A stretch of DNA of 64,000 nucleotides from DASQHL01 sp963843685 (lineage in GTDB: Bacteria; Chloroflexota; Dehalococcoidia; DSTF01; JACRBR01), in the NCBI GenBank assembly GCA_963843685.1, contig CAWJLO010000021.1, forward strand, positions 1-64,000. Reading direction: 5' to 3'. Shown piece after piece: positions 1 through 8,125 of the stretch. The notes under the pieces were generated by a model. It made no database searches and was not told the origin of the DNA. It was given only the letters and a program-made list of their open reading frames with translations. The translations under genes and the position numbers were made by a program. Each line of letters opens with the position of its first letter. Position 1 is the stretch's first letter.

Positions 1-1
1 C

Positions 2-688
2 ATCGGCGTCCACATGACCCTCAACGCCGAGTACGAGACCTTCCGCTGGCGCGGCGCCTCCGGCCTCCCCTCCCTCCACGCCCCCGACGGTGGCATGTGG
101 CGCGATGTCGAGAGCGTCGTCCAGCACGTCCCGACCGATGACGCCCGCGTCGAGCTCCGCGCCCAGGTCGAGCTCGCCCTCGCGAGCGGCATCGACGTCA
201 CCCACCTCGATACGCACATGGGCGCCGTCATGCACCCGCTCTACATGCCCCCGTACGTGGACCTCGCCATCGAGCACCGCCTCCCGCTCTTCTTCATCCG
301 CCCCAGCGAGCGTCGCCTGGAGGCCCTCGGTCCCGGCGCGAAGGTCTACGTCGAACAGCTCCAGCGCCTCGACGCCCTCGGCTGGCCCCTGCTCGACAAC
401 ATCCTCGTCGAGACCCTCAGCCAGATCGAGCCCGACGACAAGGAGGCCACCTTCCGCCGATTCTTCGCCGACCTCCGCCCCGGCCTCACCCACTTCCTCT
501 GCCACCCCGCGAAGGGCGGCGAAGAGCTCGACGCCATCGTCCCCGAGACCGGCGCCCACCGCGCCCGCGAGTACGAGCTCTTCCGCACCCCCGAGATCCG
601 CGGCTACTGCGAGTCCCTCGGCATCAAGCTCACCGGCTACCGCGAAATCCGCGACCGCCTCCGCGCCACCGTCACCGCCCCCGCCTAG
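2..688 (+). CDS. ChbG/HpnK (YdjC)-family carbohydrate deacetylase, C-terminal part
   Basis: The reading frame is already open at the window edge: the codons before the first ATG (base 14) read I-G-V-H, and GVHMTLN matches the conserved GxHxTLN stretch of this family. The true start is therefore upstream. The visible 228 residues include VTHLDTHMG, the Asp/His metal-binding region, and a C-terminal HFLCHPAKGG segment typical of the fold. Family members deacetylate chitooligosaccharides or hopanoid/glycan intermediates; the substrate here cannot be told. No partner gene is visible upstream, and the gene is followed by about 125 bp without features before a restriction-modification island on the other strand. 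Confidence 0.8.
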   Translation: MGVHMTLNAEYETFRWRGASGLPSLHAPDGGMWRDVESVVQHVPTDDARVELRAQVELALASGIDVTHLDTHMGAVMHPLYMPPYVDLAIEHRLPLFFIRPSERRLEALGPGAKVYVEQLQRLDALGWPLLDNILVETLSQIEPDDKEATFRRFFADLRPGLTHFLCHPAKGGEELDAIVPETGAHRAREYELFRTPEIRGYCESLGIKLTGYREIRDRLRATVTAPA

Positions 689-813
689 CGCCCACCCCCG
701 CCACAAACCAACCCTTCGACTATGCCGAATCCTTCCGCCGCCACATCATCCTCGAATCCCCCGCTTCCGCCTCATGATGCTGACATCTGTCACGAAACGG
801 CGATGAGCGACCA

Positions 814-1222
814 TCAATTCAAGAACGACTTCAGCCGCTGATTGAGCTTCGTCGCGTTCTGGGTCTCGCACTCCCAAATCACGAGAACCTTCCATCCGAG
901 CCGGCGGAGAGCCCTCCGGACTTCGGCGTCATGCTCGGCGTTTCGGTTCAGCTTGGGTACCCAATACTCAAGGTTCGACTTGGAAGGCGCGCGCGAAGCG
1001 GCATCGTTTGTGACGATGCCAAAAGCATCCGTGTACGAAGATCACTTTCTCTTGCCGCGACAACACAAGGTCCGGCTTCCCCGGCAGCGCCCTTCCGTGA
1101 AGGCGATACCTGAAGCCCATGCCAAACACGGCGCGTCGCACCCGCATCTCTGCTTGCGAACCGCCCGACTTAATGAGGCGCATCCTGGCGCTTCGCTCTT
1201 GGGGGCTCAGTGTGTCAGGCAT
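814..1222 (-). pseudogene. vsr: Very short patch repair endonuclease (Vsr), frameshifted
   Basis: The N-terminal 84 residues, from ATG at 1222, contain AEMRVRRAVFGMGFRYRLH, LPGKPDLVL and VIFVHGCFWHRH, all hallmarks of Vsr. The frame then breaks in a GCGCGC run (about 986-994). One base shifted, the rest of the protein continues as NLEYWVPKLNRN, AEHDAEVRRALRRLGW and KVLVIWECET down to a stop at 814-816. Restoring one missing base gives about 135 aa, the usual Vsr length. Vsr nicks at T:G mismatches that arise when 5-methylcytosine deaminates, so its place just downstream of a C5-methyltransferase and nuclease is expected. Either the gene is inactivated or one base was lost in the assembly. Confidence 0.85.
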
Positions 1223-1243
1223 GCTGGAGTCGGAAGCGCGAGA

Positions 1244-2239
1244 TTAGTCCGTGAAGAGAACCACGGAGGGCTTCCAGTCCCGAGCGAGAGCATCGGCTCG
1301 CGCGAGCCAGCGCTGGATCCGTTCTTCCACCGGAGCAGATTCCCCCCAGTATTCGACAAACAACGCGTCATCAAGATCTGCAGCCGCCACCCGCATTTCT
1401 TCTTGGATGTCCATGAGTGCACGCAGAACATAATTGCCCCCGCGTCGTTCATCTCCGCGCAGGGCAACGCTGCCCGCGGAGAAGAGATCCCGTGCCTGCG
1501 GGCAGAGAACTCCATGATACGTCAAGATATACATGACGGCGTCGTTGTACTTGTCGCGCGTGCGCGATGGCCGGACGATTTGAGGACATAGCAACGCGGC
1601 CTCTGCCCGCAGTCGCCGCTTCTCCTCTTGGGGAAGCCGCATGTATAGGCGAACCTCTAGTGGCAACGAATGCAATTCCTCCGCGGGATCCTCTAGCCAC
1701 CAGAGATGCTCGCCCGGCCTTAGCCTCCCCCGCGCATATGTCCGGATATATCGCATCTTCTCGGCGAAGCTCGCGCCACGGAACGAGTCGTATGTCGTAC
1801 CCATCGTTTCGAATAATGACCGCTCGGGATACATCTCGACCTCAAAGCGAGGTACGTGTGACGTGCGCACGTGCATAACGCAGCGCTGGTATTCTCCCCA
1901 TCTCACGTCTGGCTCGCCGCCCATCTTCCCAAACACCACGTAGATATGACGTACTGCCGCTGTGCGCGTGCTCTCGAACACGCTGTTTGCGACGCTGCGC
2001 CAGACGTTGTTCTCCGTGAACTTAACCTCGACGCCGAATTCGCCGATTGCAATGTCAGGGAACGCATAGGGGTGCGGATTGAAATCGACGTCTAGCGGCT
2101 CGCCGCCGTCATTAGCGGCGAGCAACTCACGTACGCGGTTCTCAAAATCTTTGGATGACCGAAAGATCGAGGACTGAGCTTCCGCCCGAAGCTGCTGAGT
2201 GATGGACTCAAGGACTCGCTCAAACTCGTCCTTGGTCAT
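1244..2239 (-). CDS. Putative type II restriction endonuclease, PD-(D/E)XK type
   Basis: About 331 aa with no family I can name by sequence. Near residue 60 it carries FPDIAIGEFGVEVKFTE, in which PD, about ten residues and EVK form the PD-(D/E)XK nuclease signature. It lies 70 bp downstream of a C5-cytosine methyltransferase and 22 bp upstream of vsr on the same strand, so it is inferred to be the cognate restriction enzyme. The N-terminus is helical; the C-terminal half has several Trp/Arg-rich segments (HLWWLED, FVEYWGE). The ATG at 2239 is chosen; an in-frame GTG at 2275 would add 12 residues. The recognition site cannot be read from sequence. Confidence 0.75.
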   Translation of the reverse strand: MTKDEFERVLESITQQLRAEAQSSIFRSSKDFENRVRELLAANDGGEPLDVDFNPHPYAFPDIAIGEFGVEVKFTENNVWRSVANSVFESTRTAAVRHIYVVFGKMGGEPDVRWGEYQRCVMHVRTSHVPRFEVEMYPERSLFETMGTTYDSFRGASFAEKMRYIRTYARGRLRPGEHLWWLEDPAEELHSLPLEVRLYMRLPQEEKRRLRAEAALLCPQIVRPSRTRDKYNDAVMYILTYHGVLCPQARDLFSAGSVALRGDERRGGNYVLRALMDIQEEMRVAAADLDDALFVEYWGESAPVEERIQRWLARADALARDWKPSVVLFTD

Positions 2240-2308
2240 GCCACGCGATCCCGGAACGTAATGCGCTCCCCCCACGACCTCGCGGTGCGGGCCAGTAGAT
2301 GCTGCCTT

Positions 2309-3304
2309 TCATCGCAACACACTCTCGCTCAATGCACGCGCAATGTGCCACGCCAATACCGGCGGCACGGCGTTCCCGACCTGTCGTTCGGTCTCCCGCA
2401 GCTTTGCTTGGAAGATGAAATCGTCCGGGAAGGATTGGAGCCGCGCCGCCTCGCGCATCGAAATACGTCGGTCTAACGCGTAGTGGTATTGAATATTGCC
2501 GTGGCACTCCGCTCTGATTGTGAATCCAGGACGGTCGGGCACAAGTCGTCGATTACCTTGATCTGCGCTGCGATTCGCCCGGCTCCACGTGTGATTAAAG
2601 CCCGGATCCTCTCCCATCTCTTCGAGATCCTGGAGGGCCACGCGCGCGGTCACGTGCTCGCGTGCAGCGTGGGTGGGCTCGGGCGGCGTGAAGGGAGGGA
2701 CGCCGGGAGCGGTGCCCACAATGAAGACGCGTTCCCGTGACTGTGGCACTCCGTAATCAGCCGCTTGATAGAGACGCAGCGTGACGTTGTACTCCAGCTC
2801 TCGGAAGTCCGAAAGCACTTGCCTCAGTGAGGCGGCGTTGCGGGCCATGAGAAGGCCCTTGACGTTCTCGGCCACAAAAGCGCGCGGCCTCGTGCGCCGT
2901 ATCGCCGCGATCATCGCCCGGTAGAGTCCGCTTCGCTTACCATCTACACCTTTCCCTTTTCCATTGTTGATGGAGATATCTTGGCAGGGAAACCCCCCGA
3001 TGAGCACGTCGACTTGTTCCGGCAAAGTGTCCAGAAACCTCCAAACGTTGCCGCAGTGGATCTCCGCGTCGAGATTGGCGCGGTAGGTGCGGCAGGCCGC
3101 GGGGTTTAGGTCATTCGCCCAGACGATGTCGAATGGCAAAGGCGCGTAAAAGCGCCCCCTTGAATAGAAGCCACCACGAAACCCGAGATCCATACCCCCG
3201 CATCCGGAGAACATCGACGCGACGCTGGCGATCTCGATTGCGGAGGTTTCTGGTAGTTGGGAGAGGACTTTTTGGCGGTTCAGGGGATCGAGAGTGGCAA
3301 CCAC
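2309..3304 (-). CDS. DNA (cytosine-5-)-methyltransferase
   Basis: Transfers a methyl group from SAM to cytosine C5 in a specific DNA site. Canonical motifs appear in order: motif I MFSGCGGMDLGF, motif IV GGFPCQDIS with the catalytic Pro-Cys, motif VI FVAENVKG, motif VIII YGVPQSRERVFIVG, and motifs IX-X MREAARLQSFPDDF and RQVGNAVPP. The start is set at GTG 3304 because a TAGGAGG Shine-Dalgarno lies six bases before it; an upstream ATG at 3355 keeps the frame open but has no ribosome-binding site. Length is about 331 aa, normal for a single-domain type II enzyme. First gene of a methyltransferase-nuclease-vsr operon. Confidence 0.95.
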   Translation of the reverse strand: MVATLDPLNRQKVLSQLPETSAIEIASVASMFSGCGGMDLGFRGGFYSRGRFYAPLPFDIVWANDLNPAACRTYRANLDAEIHCGNVWRFLDTLPEQVDVLIGGFPCQDISINNGKGKGVDGKRSGLYRAMIAAIRRTRPRAFVAENVKGLLMARNAASLRQVLSDFRELEYNVTLRLYQAADYGVPQSRERVFIVGTAPGVPPFTPPEPTHAAREHVTARVALQDLEEMGEDPGFNHTWSRANRSADQGNRRLVPDRPGFTIRAECHGNIQYHYALDRRISMREAARLQSFPDDFIFQAKLRETERQVGNAVPPVLAWHIARALSESVLR

Positions 3305-3459
3305 GGGCGGCCTCCTACCACAATAACAGCGTCGATCTCCTGCCAGCCGGAACATACAATATTCAGCGGGCTGGGAGGAAGCTTCAGCGCTCGACCAGCG
3401 CTTATGTTGAGATCACGCCATCGAATTAAGCCTGCTAGCGCTCGGAAAGGTGGACTGTT

Positions 3460-3666
3460 ATGGCAATCGGACTGCACCAGGTCGGAACCGGCGCCTCTCG
3501 CGCCTCGGTAATGATCGATGGAGAGACCCGCGCAGCGTTGGAGGAGATCACACGGGTTCTCAAGCGATCAGCGCAAGGGCATGTGGACCGCAACGTCGCG
3601 GTCAAGTCAGCGGTCATGCATTACGTCGCGAGCTTGCGCGCGGGCACCGCATCCGCCGCCCGCTAG
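3460..3666 (+). CDS. Small hypothetical protein, possible ribbon-helix-helix regulator
   Basis: 68 aa with a good Shine-Dalgarno (GGAAAGGTGG) seven bases upstream of ATG 3460. Residues 15-60 read as one strand (SVMIDGETR) followed by two predicted helices (AALEEITRVLKR, NVAVKSAVMHYVASLR), the layout of CopG/Arc-type ribbon-helix-helix DNA-binding proteins; this is inferred from pattern only. It is divergent from the methyltransferase with about 155 bp between starts, the place where some type II systems keep a controller protein. It could equally be an unrelated small gene. Confidence 0.5.
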   Translation: MAIGLHQVGTGASRASVMIDGETRAALEEITRVLKRSAQGHVDRNVAVKSAVMHYVASLRAGTASAAR

Positions 3667-3926
3667 TGGGACTCGTCCGCGCAGCCGGAGCGTCCCTCGC
3701 CCTTTAGGGACGTGGCAGGGGTTAGGTTGGCGCACCCGCCTCCCACATCCGCGTTCATCGGCAGATCGGTCCACCCCTCCTGTGGGCCATTTCCGGCTCT
3801 TTCCCTGTGCTCCCTGTCGGTGCCCTCCGCCGCTCGCCCACCCAGCCTGTCAGCCCTCACCTGCGCCGTCTGCGGATGACGTCCCCCTCCGTGTCATCCG
3901 TGAAATCTGTGGTTACCCTATCGACG

Positions 3927-4740
3927 ATGGACCCAAACAACGCCGTAGTCATCATCACCGGCGCCTCCTCCGGCATCGGCCGCGAGACCGCCCTCGAGTT
4001 CGCCCGCCACCGCGCACGCGTCGTCCTCGCCGCCCGACGTGAGGACCGCCTCCACGCACCTCGCCGACGAGATCGCCGCCCTCGGCGCCGAGTCCCTCGT
4101 CGTCCCCACCGACGTCACCCGCACCGAAGACCTCCACCGCCTCGTCCAGGCCGCCCTCGACCGCTTCGGCCGCATCGACGTCCTCGTCAACAACGCCGGC
4201 TTCGGCTTCTCCGGCACCATCGAGGAGACCACCGAGGCCGACATGCGCGAGATGATGGACACCAACTACATGGCCGCCTTCAACCTCACCCGCGCCGTCC
4301 TCCCCCACATGCGCAAGCAGCGACGCGGCCACATCGTCAACGTCGCCTCCGTCGTCGGCAAGATCGCCTTCCCCTTCCACGGCGCCTACTCCGCCACCAA
4401 GTTCGCCATGATCGCCATGACCGAAGCCCTCCGCGGCGAGCTCGACGGCTCCGGCGTCACCGCCACCGTCGTCCTCCCCGCCTCCACGCGCACCGAGTTC
4501 TTCGAAGCCCAGCGCACCAACGACGGCCACGTCTCCGCCCCCACCGGCCCCCAGCAAAACGCCGACGTCGTCGCCCGCGCCATCGTCCGCTCCGTCCGAA
4601 AGCCCACGCCCGAAGTCAACATGGTCCGCGCCTTCCGATTCGCCTACGGCCTCAACGCCTTCTTCCCCGCCCTCCGAGACTTCGCCGGCCGCCAGTTCTA
4701 CCGCCGCTCCCACGGCAAACCCCGCCGCAAATCGACCTAA
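3927..4740 (+). pseudogene. Short-chain dehydrogenase/reductase, frameshifted by one extra base
   Basis: Starts at ATG 3927 with VVIITGASSGIGRETALEF (NAD(P) Rossmann motif) and VVLAARREDRLH. The frame then breaks. Dropping the A at 4058 gives REDRLHALADEIAALGAES and rejoins the second frame through DVLVNNAGFGFSGT, NVASVVGKIAFPFHGAYSATK (catalytic Ser, Tyr-x3-Lys) to the stop at 4738-4740. Restored length is 270 aa, typical of a classical SDR. Substrate unknown. A second SDR follows 500 bp downstream with a similar architecture. No strong Shine-Dalgarno is visible. The defect may be an assembly error, since similar single-base defects recur across the window. Confidence 0.85.
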
Positions 4741-4870
4741 CCCGCTGCCCAACCGCGCGACTCACCAGCCGATAGGCGCGGGGCCGCCGCGACGAAACTC
4801 AGCTGCGGATCGGTAGCGAAGATCGTCGTCGCCTGTTGATGCGTCTGATCGGCGCGTAGCGCCAAGGCCG

Positions 4871-4926
4871 GGAGTGCAGAGAGCGCAGCGCCCTCTGCCG
4901 GGGGGCTCCGGGGGGTGTCCCCCCGG
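4871..4926 (+). repeat. Dispersed hairpin repeat, copy A (short form)
   Basis: Contains hairpin 1 (GCAGAG at 4876-4881 pairing with CTCTGC at 4893-4898) and hairpin 2 (CCGGGGGG, TGT loop, CCCCCCGG, 4908-4926). It matches copy B at 40410 almost base for base over the core but lacks the third hairpin of the long form. Confidence 0.85.
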
Positions 4927-5108
4927 TACAAATACGTCTTTAGATTCCCGGAGCAGCCCGACAGGGATGCGCAGCCAACCCCCGTCCGCGCGTCCCCCGG
5001 CGGCCCGGCCGCTCGCCGATAAGCTGAAGTGCTGCCAAGCTCGGTCAGTGACACCAACCGCTTGGAGCTACCGCCCGAAACACCTAAGCTCGTCCTCACC
5101 AGGAGACC

Positions 5109-5165
5109 CGCCGGCCCCCGCGAACCCCGGCCAGCAGAGCCGCCGGCCCCGCAAACCCCGGCCAG
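5109..5165 (+). repeat. 25-bp direct repeat, two units
   Basis: Two near-identical units, 5109-5134 and 5141-5165, each reading CGCCGG, a C run, GC(G/A)AA and CCCCGGCCAG. They are separated by six bases. Function unknown. Confidence 0.6.
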
Positions 5166-5247
5166 ATTCAAACTTGACGATAAGGGACAGGACAGCTTCA
5201 CCCAAACAAAAGCGTTAAGTGGGTCTAACGAAGAGAGGAAACGCGAC

Positions 5248-6081
5248 ATGGACACCTTCCGCGGCATGAACGCCATCCTCACCGGTGCCTCCCGTGGCCT
5301 CGGCGTCCACATCGCCGAGATGCTCGCCGCCGAGGGCGTGAACCTCGTCCTCGCCGCCCGCTCCGCCGAGGGCCTCGAAGCCACCCGCGCCAAGGTCGCC
5401 GCCACCGGCGTCCGCGTCGTCACCGTCCCCTGCGACGTCACCTCCCGCGACGACCTCCAGCGCCTCGTCGACACCGCCGAACGCGAGCTCGGCGCCGTCG
5501 ACATCCTCATCAACAACGCCGGCCTCGAAGCCACCGGCCTCCTCGTCGACCTCTCGCTCGACGAGATCGACGACGTCCTCCAGACCAACCTCCGCTCGTC
5601 GATCTGGCTCACCCGCATGGTGCTGCCGGCGATGCTCCAGCGCCGCCGCGGCGCCATCGTCAACGTCGCCTCCATGGCCGGCAAGGTCGGCGTCGCCTAC
5701 GAATCAATCTACGCCGCCACGAAGCACGGCATGGTCGGCTTCACGAAGTCCGTCCGCCAGGAGCTGCACGGCACCGGCGTCACGATGGGCGTCGTCTGCC
5801 CCACCTTCGTCAGCGACACCGGCATGTGGAAGGACGCCGACGCCGGCAAGCCGCCTCTCCTGACGCGCGAGGTCTCGCCCCGAAAGGTGTGCCACGGCGT
5901 GATGAAGGCGCTCCGCGGCCAGCCGGAGGTGCTCGTCACCTTCGGCCCCATCCGCCCGCTCGTGCTCCTCTTCGAAACCGTCCCCGCGATCGAACCCGCG
6001 ACCATGCGCATCATGGGCGTGACGGCCGCCTGGAAGCGCGCCGCCGCCCGCAACGCCTCGAAACGGACCGCGCCTCAGTGA
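5248..6081 (+). CDS. Short-chain dehydrogenase/reductase
   Basis: 277 aa, classical SDR. TGASRGLG near residue 12 binds NAD(P), followed by CDVTSRDDLQ, ILINNAGLEATG, the catalytic Ser in NVASMAGKVG and Tyr-x3-Lys in YAATKHG. ATG 5248 is chosen because GAGAGG lies ten bases upstream and the SDR fold begins directly after it; the longer open frame upstream is repeat sequence. Its last seven bases overlap the convergent SET-domain gene. Related in layout to the frameshifted SDR at 3927, so the pair may come from duplication. Substrate not predictable. Confidence 0.9.
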   Translation: MDTFRGMNAILTGASRGLGVHIAEMLAAEGVNLVLAARSAEGLEATRAKVAATGVRVVTVPCDVTSRDDLQRLVDTAERELGAVDILINNAGLEATGLLVDLSLDEIDDVLQTNLRSSIWLTRMVLPAMLQRRRGAIVNVASMAGKVGVAYESIYAATKHGMVGFTKSVRQELHGTGVTMGVVCPTFVSDTGMWKDADAGKPPLLTREVSPRKVCHGVMKALRGQPEVLVTFGPIRPLVLLFETVPAIEPATMRIMGVTAAWKRAAARNASKRTAPQ

Positions 6082-6577
6082 GTGCTTGCTCCGCCGTCGC
6101 GACGCAACATCGCGCGATACTCGCGGCGGATGAAGTCCGGAGCGTAGGGCAGATACGCTGCGCTGCCGCTCCGGCGGCAGGGCGAAGAAGCTCCCGACGA
6201 CCGTGCCCGTGCACGACGCGGCGCCGCACGCGCACGGCCAGCTGTCCCCGTCGAACGCGTTCAGCCGGTAGTCGATCGTGATCTCGTCACCCGCGGCGAT
6301 CGGCCTCCAGGCGAACACCTTCACCCCGCTGCGCATCGCGTTCGGCTCGCAGGAGTGATTGAGGTAGCAGCCCGGCGGCAGCAGCACCGCGAAGCGGTCG
6401 CGACTCAGCTCGCACAGGTGGCGCTGGTCTTCCTCGGACAGCCCGGCGATCCCGGCCGCGCCGACGACGCGCCCGTGCCGCCGCCGGAAGATGAACTCGC
6501 CCTCTCGCGAAGCTGCGTCGCGCGAAGACTCCCAACCCCTTCGCACCGGCCGCGCGGACCTCAACGTCACAGATCAT
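6075..6577 (-). pseudogene. SET-domain protein (protein-lysine methyltransferase-like), two frameshifts
   Basis: From ATG 6577 the sequence reads KGLGVFARRSFARG, then jumps frame near 6500 to EFIFRRRHG and on through YLNHSCEPNA, IAAGDEITIDY and the post-SET cysteines CACGAASC. It jumps again near 6160 to YLPYAPDFIRREY and ends at 6075. Each repair removes one base. The restored protein is about 166 aa, the size of small bacterial SET proteins that bind SAM through the NHSCxPN and GEELTxDY-type motifs. A TAGGCT hexamer ends nine bases before the start. Two independent defects in 500 bp suggest either decay or locally poor sequence. Confidence 0.8.
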
Positions 6578-6589
6578 CGGAGTTCGAGC

Positions 6590-7507
6590 CTACTCGATGA
6601 CGCCCTTCGACCGCAGGAACGGGATCGCCCCCGCGACCGCCTCGGCCGGCTGCGACTGGTTGATCTCGAACACCCGCAGCGCCGTCTTCGGCAGCCCGGC
6701 CGCGATGTAATCCCACTCGACGTCGCCGTGCCCCGGCGCCCGGTGGTCGCCGATGCCGCTCACGTCGTGCAGGTGCGTCTCGATGCACCGCGCGCCGTTC
6801 TCGTCCAGCCACCGCCGCTTGTCAACGAGCCCCAGCCGCCACTGCACCTCCGCGTGCCCGACGTCGTGCACGTACCCGGCGATCTCGCGCGGGAACTCCT
6901 CCAGGATCTCGACGGCCTCGTGCGGCTGCGGGATCTCGTGATAGTGAAGGCGGTTCTCAATGCCGACGGCGATGCCGAGCTCCCCCGCGTACTTCGCGAG
7001 CTCGCGCGCCGTGACCATCGCTTGTTCCAGCCACGGCCCGATCTGCTCGTGCCGCATGGCGATCACCTGCTCGCGCAGCGCCTCTACCCGCTCGCCCTCC
7101 CGAGTGCCGGAGTCGTACAGCCGGCGCAGCTCGCGCTCCGCGGGAAACATCTCGTGGCCGATGGCGCCGAGGTGCACCACCACCACCTTCGCGCCGATCC
7201 AGTGCGCGTGGTCGATGCTGACCCGCGTGTAGGCGATGGCTTCCTCGCGCTCGCGTTCATCGGTCGATGCGAGGTTGAGCGTGCTGTTGCGGTTCTTGTG
7301 CGCGTCGAACACCAGCGGCGCCGGCGCGTGGATCGACGAGATCGGCACGTTCGGATAGCTCATCAGCCGCTCGAACGGAGCCTCCGCGGTCGAATGGCTG
7401 ACCTCCACCGCGTCGTAGCCAAGGCCGAGCGCTTCCTGCACGAACAAGTGCATATCCGCGACGAACCGGTCCTGCTGCGCCCACATGGTGCTGAGTGAGA
7501 GCGTCAT
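6590..7507 (-). CDS. Sugar phosphate isomerase/epimerase family, TIM-barrel protein
   Basis: 305 aa of the xylose-isomerase-like/AP-endonuclease-2 fold. Typical features are AVEVSHS near residue 33, VVVVHLGA, the metal-ligand segment GIAVGIENRLHYHEIP, HDVGHAEVQ and ETHLHDVSGIGDH, which supply Glu, His and Asp ligands for a divalent metal. Substrate unknown. The start at ATG 7507 is favoured because TACACT ends six bases before it and no ribosome-binding site is present; a longer frame upstream has no support. It follows the SET gene start by 12 bp on the same strand but is upstream of it in transcription, so the two may be co-transcribed. Confidence 0.85.
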   Translation of the reverse strand: MTLSLSTMWAQQDRFVADMHLFVQEALGLGYDAVEVSHSTAEAPFERLMSYPNVPISSIHAPAPLVFDAHKNRNSTLNLASTDEREREEAIAYTRVSIDHAHWIGAKVVVVHLGAIGHEMFPAERELRRLYDSGTREGERVEALREQVIAMRHEQIGPWLEQAMVTARELAKYAGELGIAVGIENRLHYHEIPQPHEAVEILEEFPREIAGYVHDVGHAEVQWRLGLVDKRRWLDENGARCIETHLHDVSGIGDHRAPGHGDVEWDYIAAGLPKTALRVFEINQSQPAEAVAGAIPFLRSKGVIE

Positions 7508-7513
7508 ATCCGG

Positions 7514-7519
7514 AGTGTA
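7514..7519 (-). promoter_or_regulatory. Candidate -10 element (TACACT), leaderless spacing
   Basis: TACACT on the minus strand ends six bases before ATG 7507. No Shine-Dalgarno is present, so the transcript would start at or next to the start codon. Confidence 0.5.
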
Positions 7520-7569
7520 GGAGGTGCAGGCGGGTAGGGGGAGGTCGAAGCTAGGCATCCCGTACACAA

Positions 7570-7606
7570 GAGTACGGCCCGTGGCACTTCGCCACCGGCC
7601 GTACTC
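7570..7606 (-). terminator. Strong stem-loop downstream of the Tad operon
   Basis: A 16-bp stem with one mismatch and an ACTTC loop (GAGTACGGCC on one side, GGCCGTACTC on the other). It lies 27 bp past the stop of the last TadE-like gene. There is no long T tract (TTGTGT follows on the minus strand), so termination is inferred from stem strength and position. Confidence 0.6.
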
Positions 7607-7633
7607 GTTCGTAACAGGTCGGGCAGCTCCTGC

Positions 7634-8125
7634 TCAGGAACAGGGGCCGAAGGGCTCGTTCACCATCCGCTCGGTCGCCGTCAGCGGCACGCTGTGGACG
7701 AAGAAGTTGATCAGCGGTGTCACGGGATGGTAGGTGTACGTCACCTTCACCTGGACGGCGTCGCATTGCTGGCCGGCGTCGTTCGGTGTGCCAGGATCGG
7801 CGTACGTCGGGTAGTCCCAGCTCTGGTAGCTCGTCGCCACGTTCTGGTTGTTCGTCAGCGATGACGTATCGTCCTTCACCGTCTGCACGATGCACGTGTC
7901 CCGCGTCGGCGTGGCGACGCCGTTGCAGTCGGCCCGGCCCGTCACGGCGTAGCGCGCGGCATCTCGCGCGGCCTCCTGGATCGTCACGTGTGTCTCCATC
8001 ACGCGCGCCAGGTCGACCATCGCCATCAGCAGGATCATCAGCACGGGCGCGATCATCGCAAACTCGAGGAGCGTCTGCCCGCGCTCGGACCAGGGCCGTG
8101 GCGTTGTCTTCTTCATCACGCTCAC
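7634..8125 (-). CDS. TadE-like pilus assembly protein (second)
   Basis: 163 aa. The N-terminus has the TadE pattern: a short basic leader, then ERGQTLLEFAMIAPVLMILLMAMVDLARV with the conserved Gly-Gln-xx-Leu-Glu-Phe before one hydrophobic helix (residues about 18-40), then an extended C-terminal domain with four cysteines. TadE-like proteins are minor pseudopilin-like subunits of Tad/Flp pili or related secretion machines, exported through the inner membrane. The GTG start at 8125 overlaps the stop of the vWA gene (GTGA), so translation is probably coupled; ATG 8116 is an alternative. Last gene of a three-gene operon. Confidence 0.85.
   Translation of the reverse strand: MSVMKKTTPRPWSERGQTLLEFAMIAPVLMILLMAMVDLARVMETHVTIQEAARDAARYAVTGRADCNGVATPTRDTCIVQTVKDDTSSLTNNQNVATSYQSWDYPTYADPGTPNDAGQQCDAVQVKVTYTYHPVTPLINFFVHSVPLTATERMVNEPFGPCS

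Larger units (their letters stand above)
4741..5247. other. Gene-free gap with repeat elements and the promoter region of the next SDR
   Basis: 507 bp between two SDR genes without a convincing coding frame. It holds one copy of the dispersed hairpin repeat (4871-4926) and a 25-bp direct repeat (5109-5165). A TTGACG hexamer at 5174-5179 could be a -35 element for the downstream gene, but no good -10 follows at 17 bp. Confidence 0.6.

Noticed and set aside
842..1591. 249-aa plus-strand open frame
   Set aside because: Opposite to vsr and the nuclease gene, which have real motifs; composition is a shadow of high GC.
3885..3920. GTGTCATCCGTGAAATCTGTGG-like string as a regulatory site for the SDR
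   Set aside because: It looks like a common dispersed intergenic string rather than a promoter, and only one copy is present here.
3955..4752. 265-aa minus-strand open frame rich in Gly, Val, Asp and Glu
   Set aside because: Low-complexity antisense shadow of the SDR gene.
5109..5165. CRISPR-like array
   Set aside because: Only two GC-rich units with a six-base gap; no spacers and no cas genes in the window.
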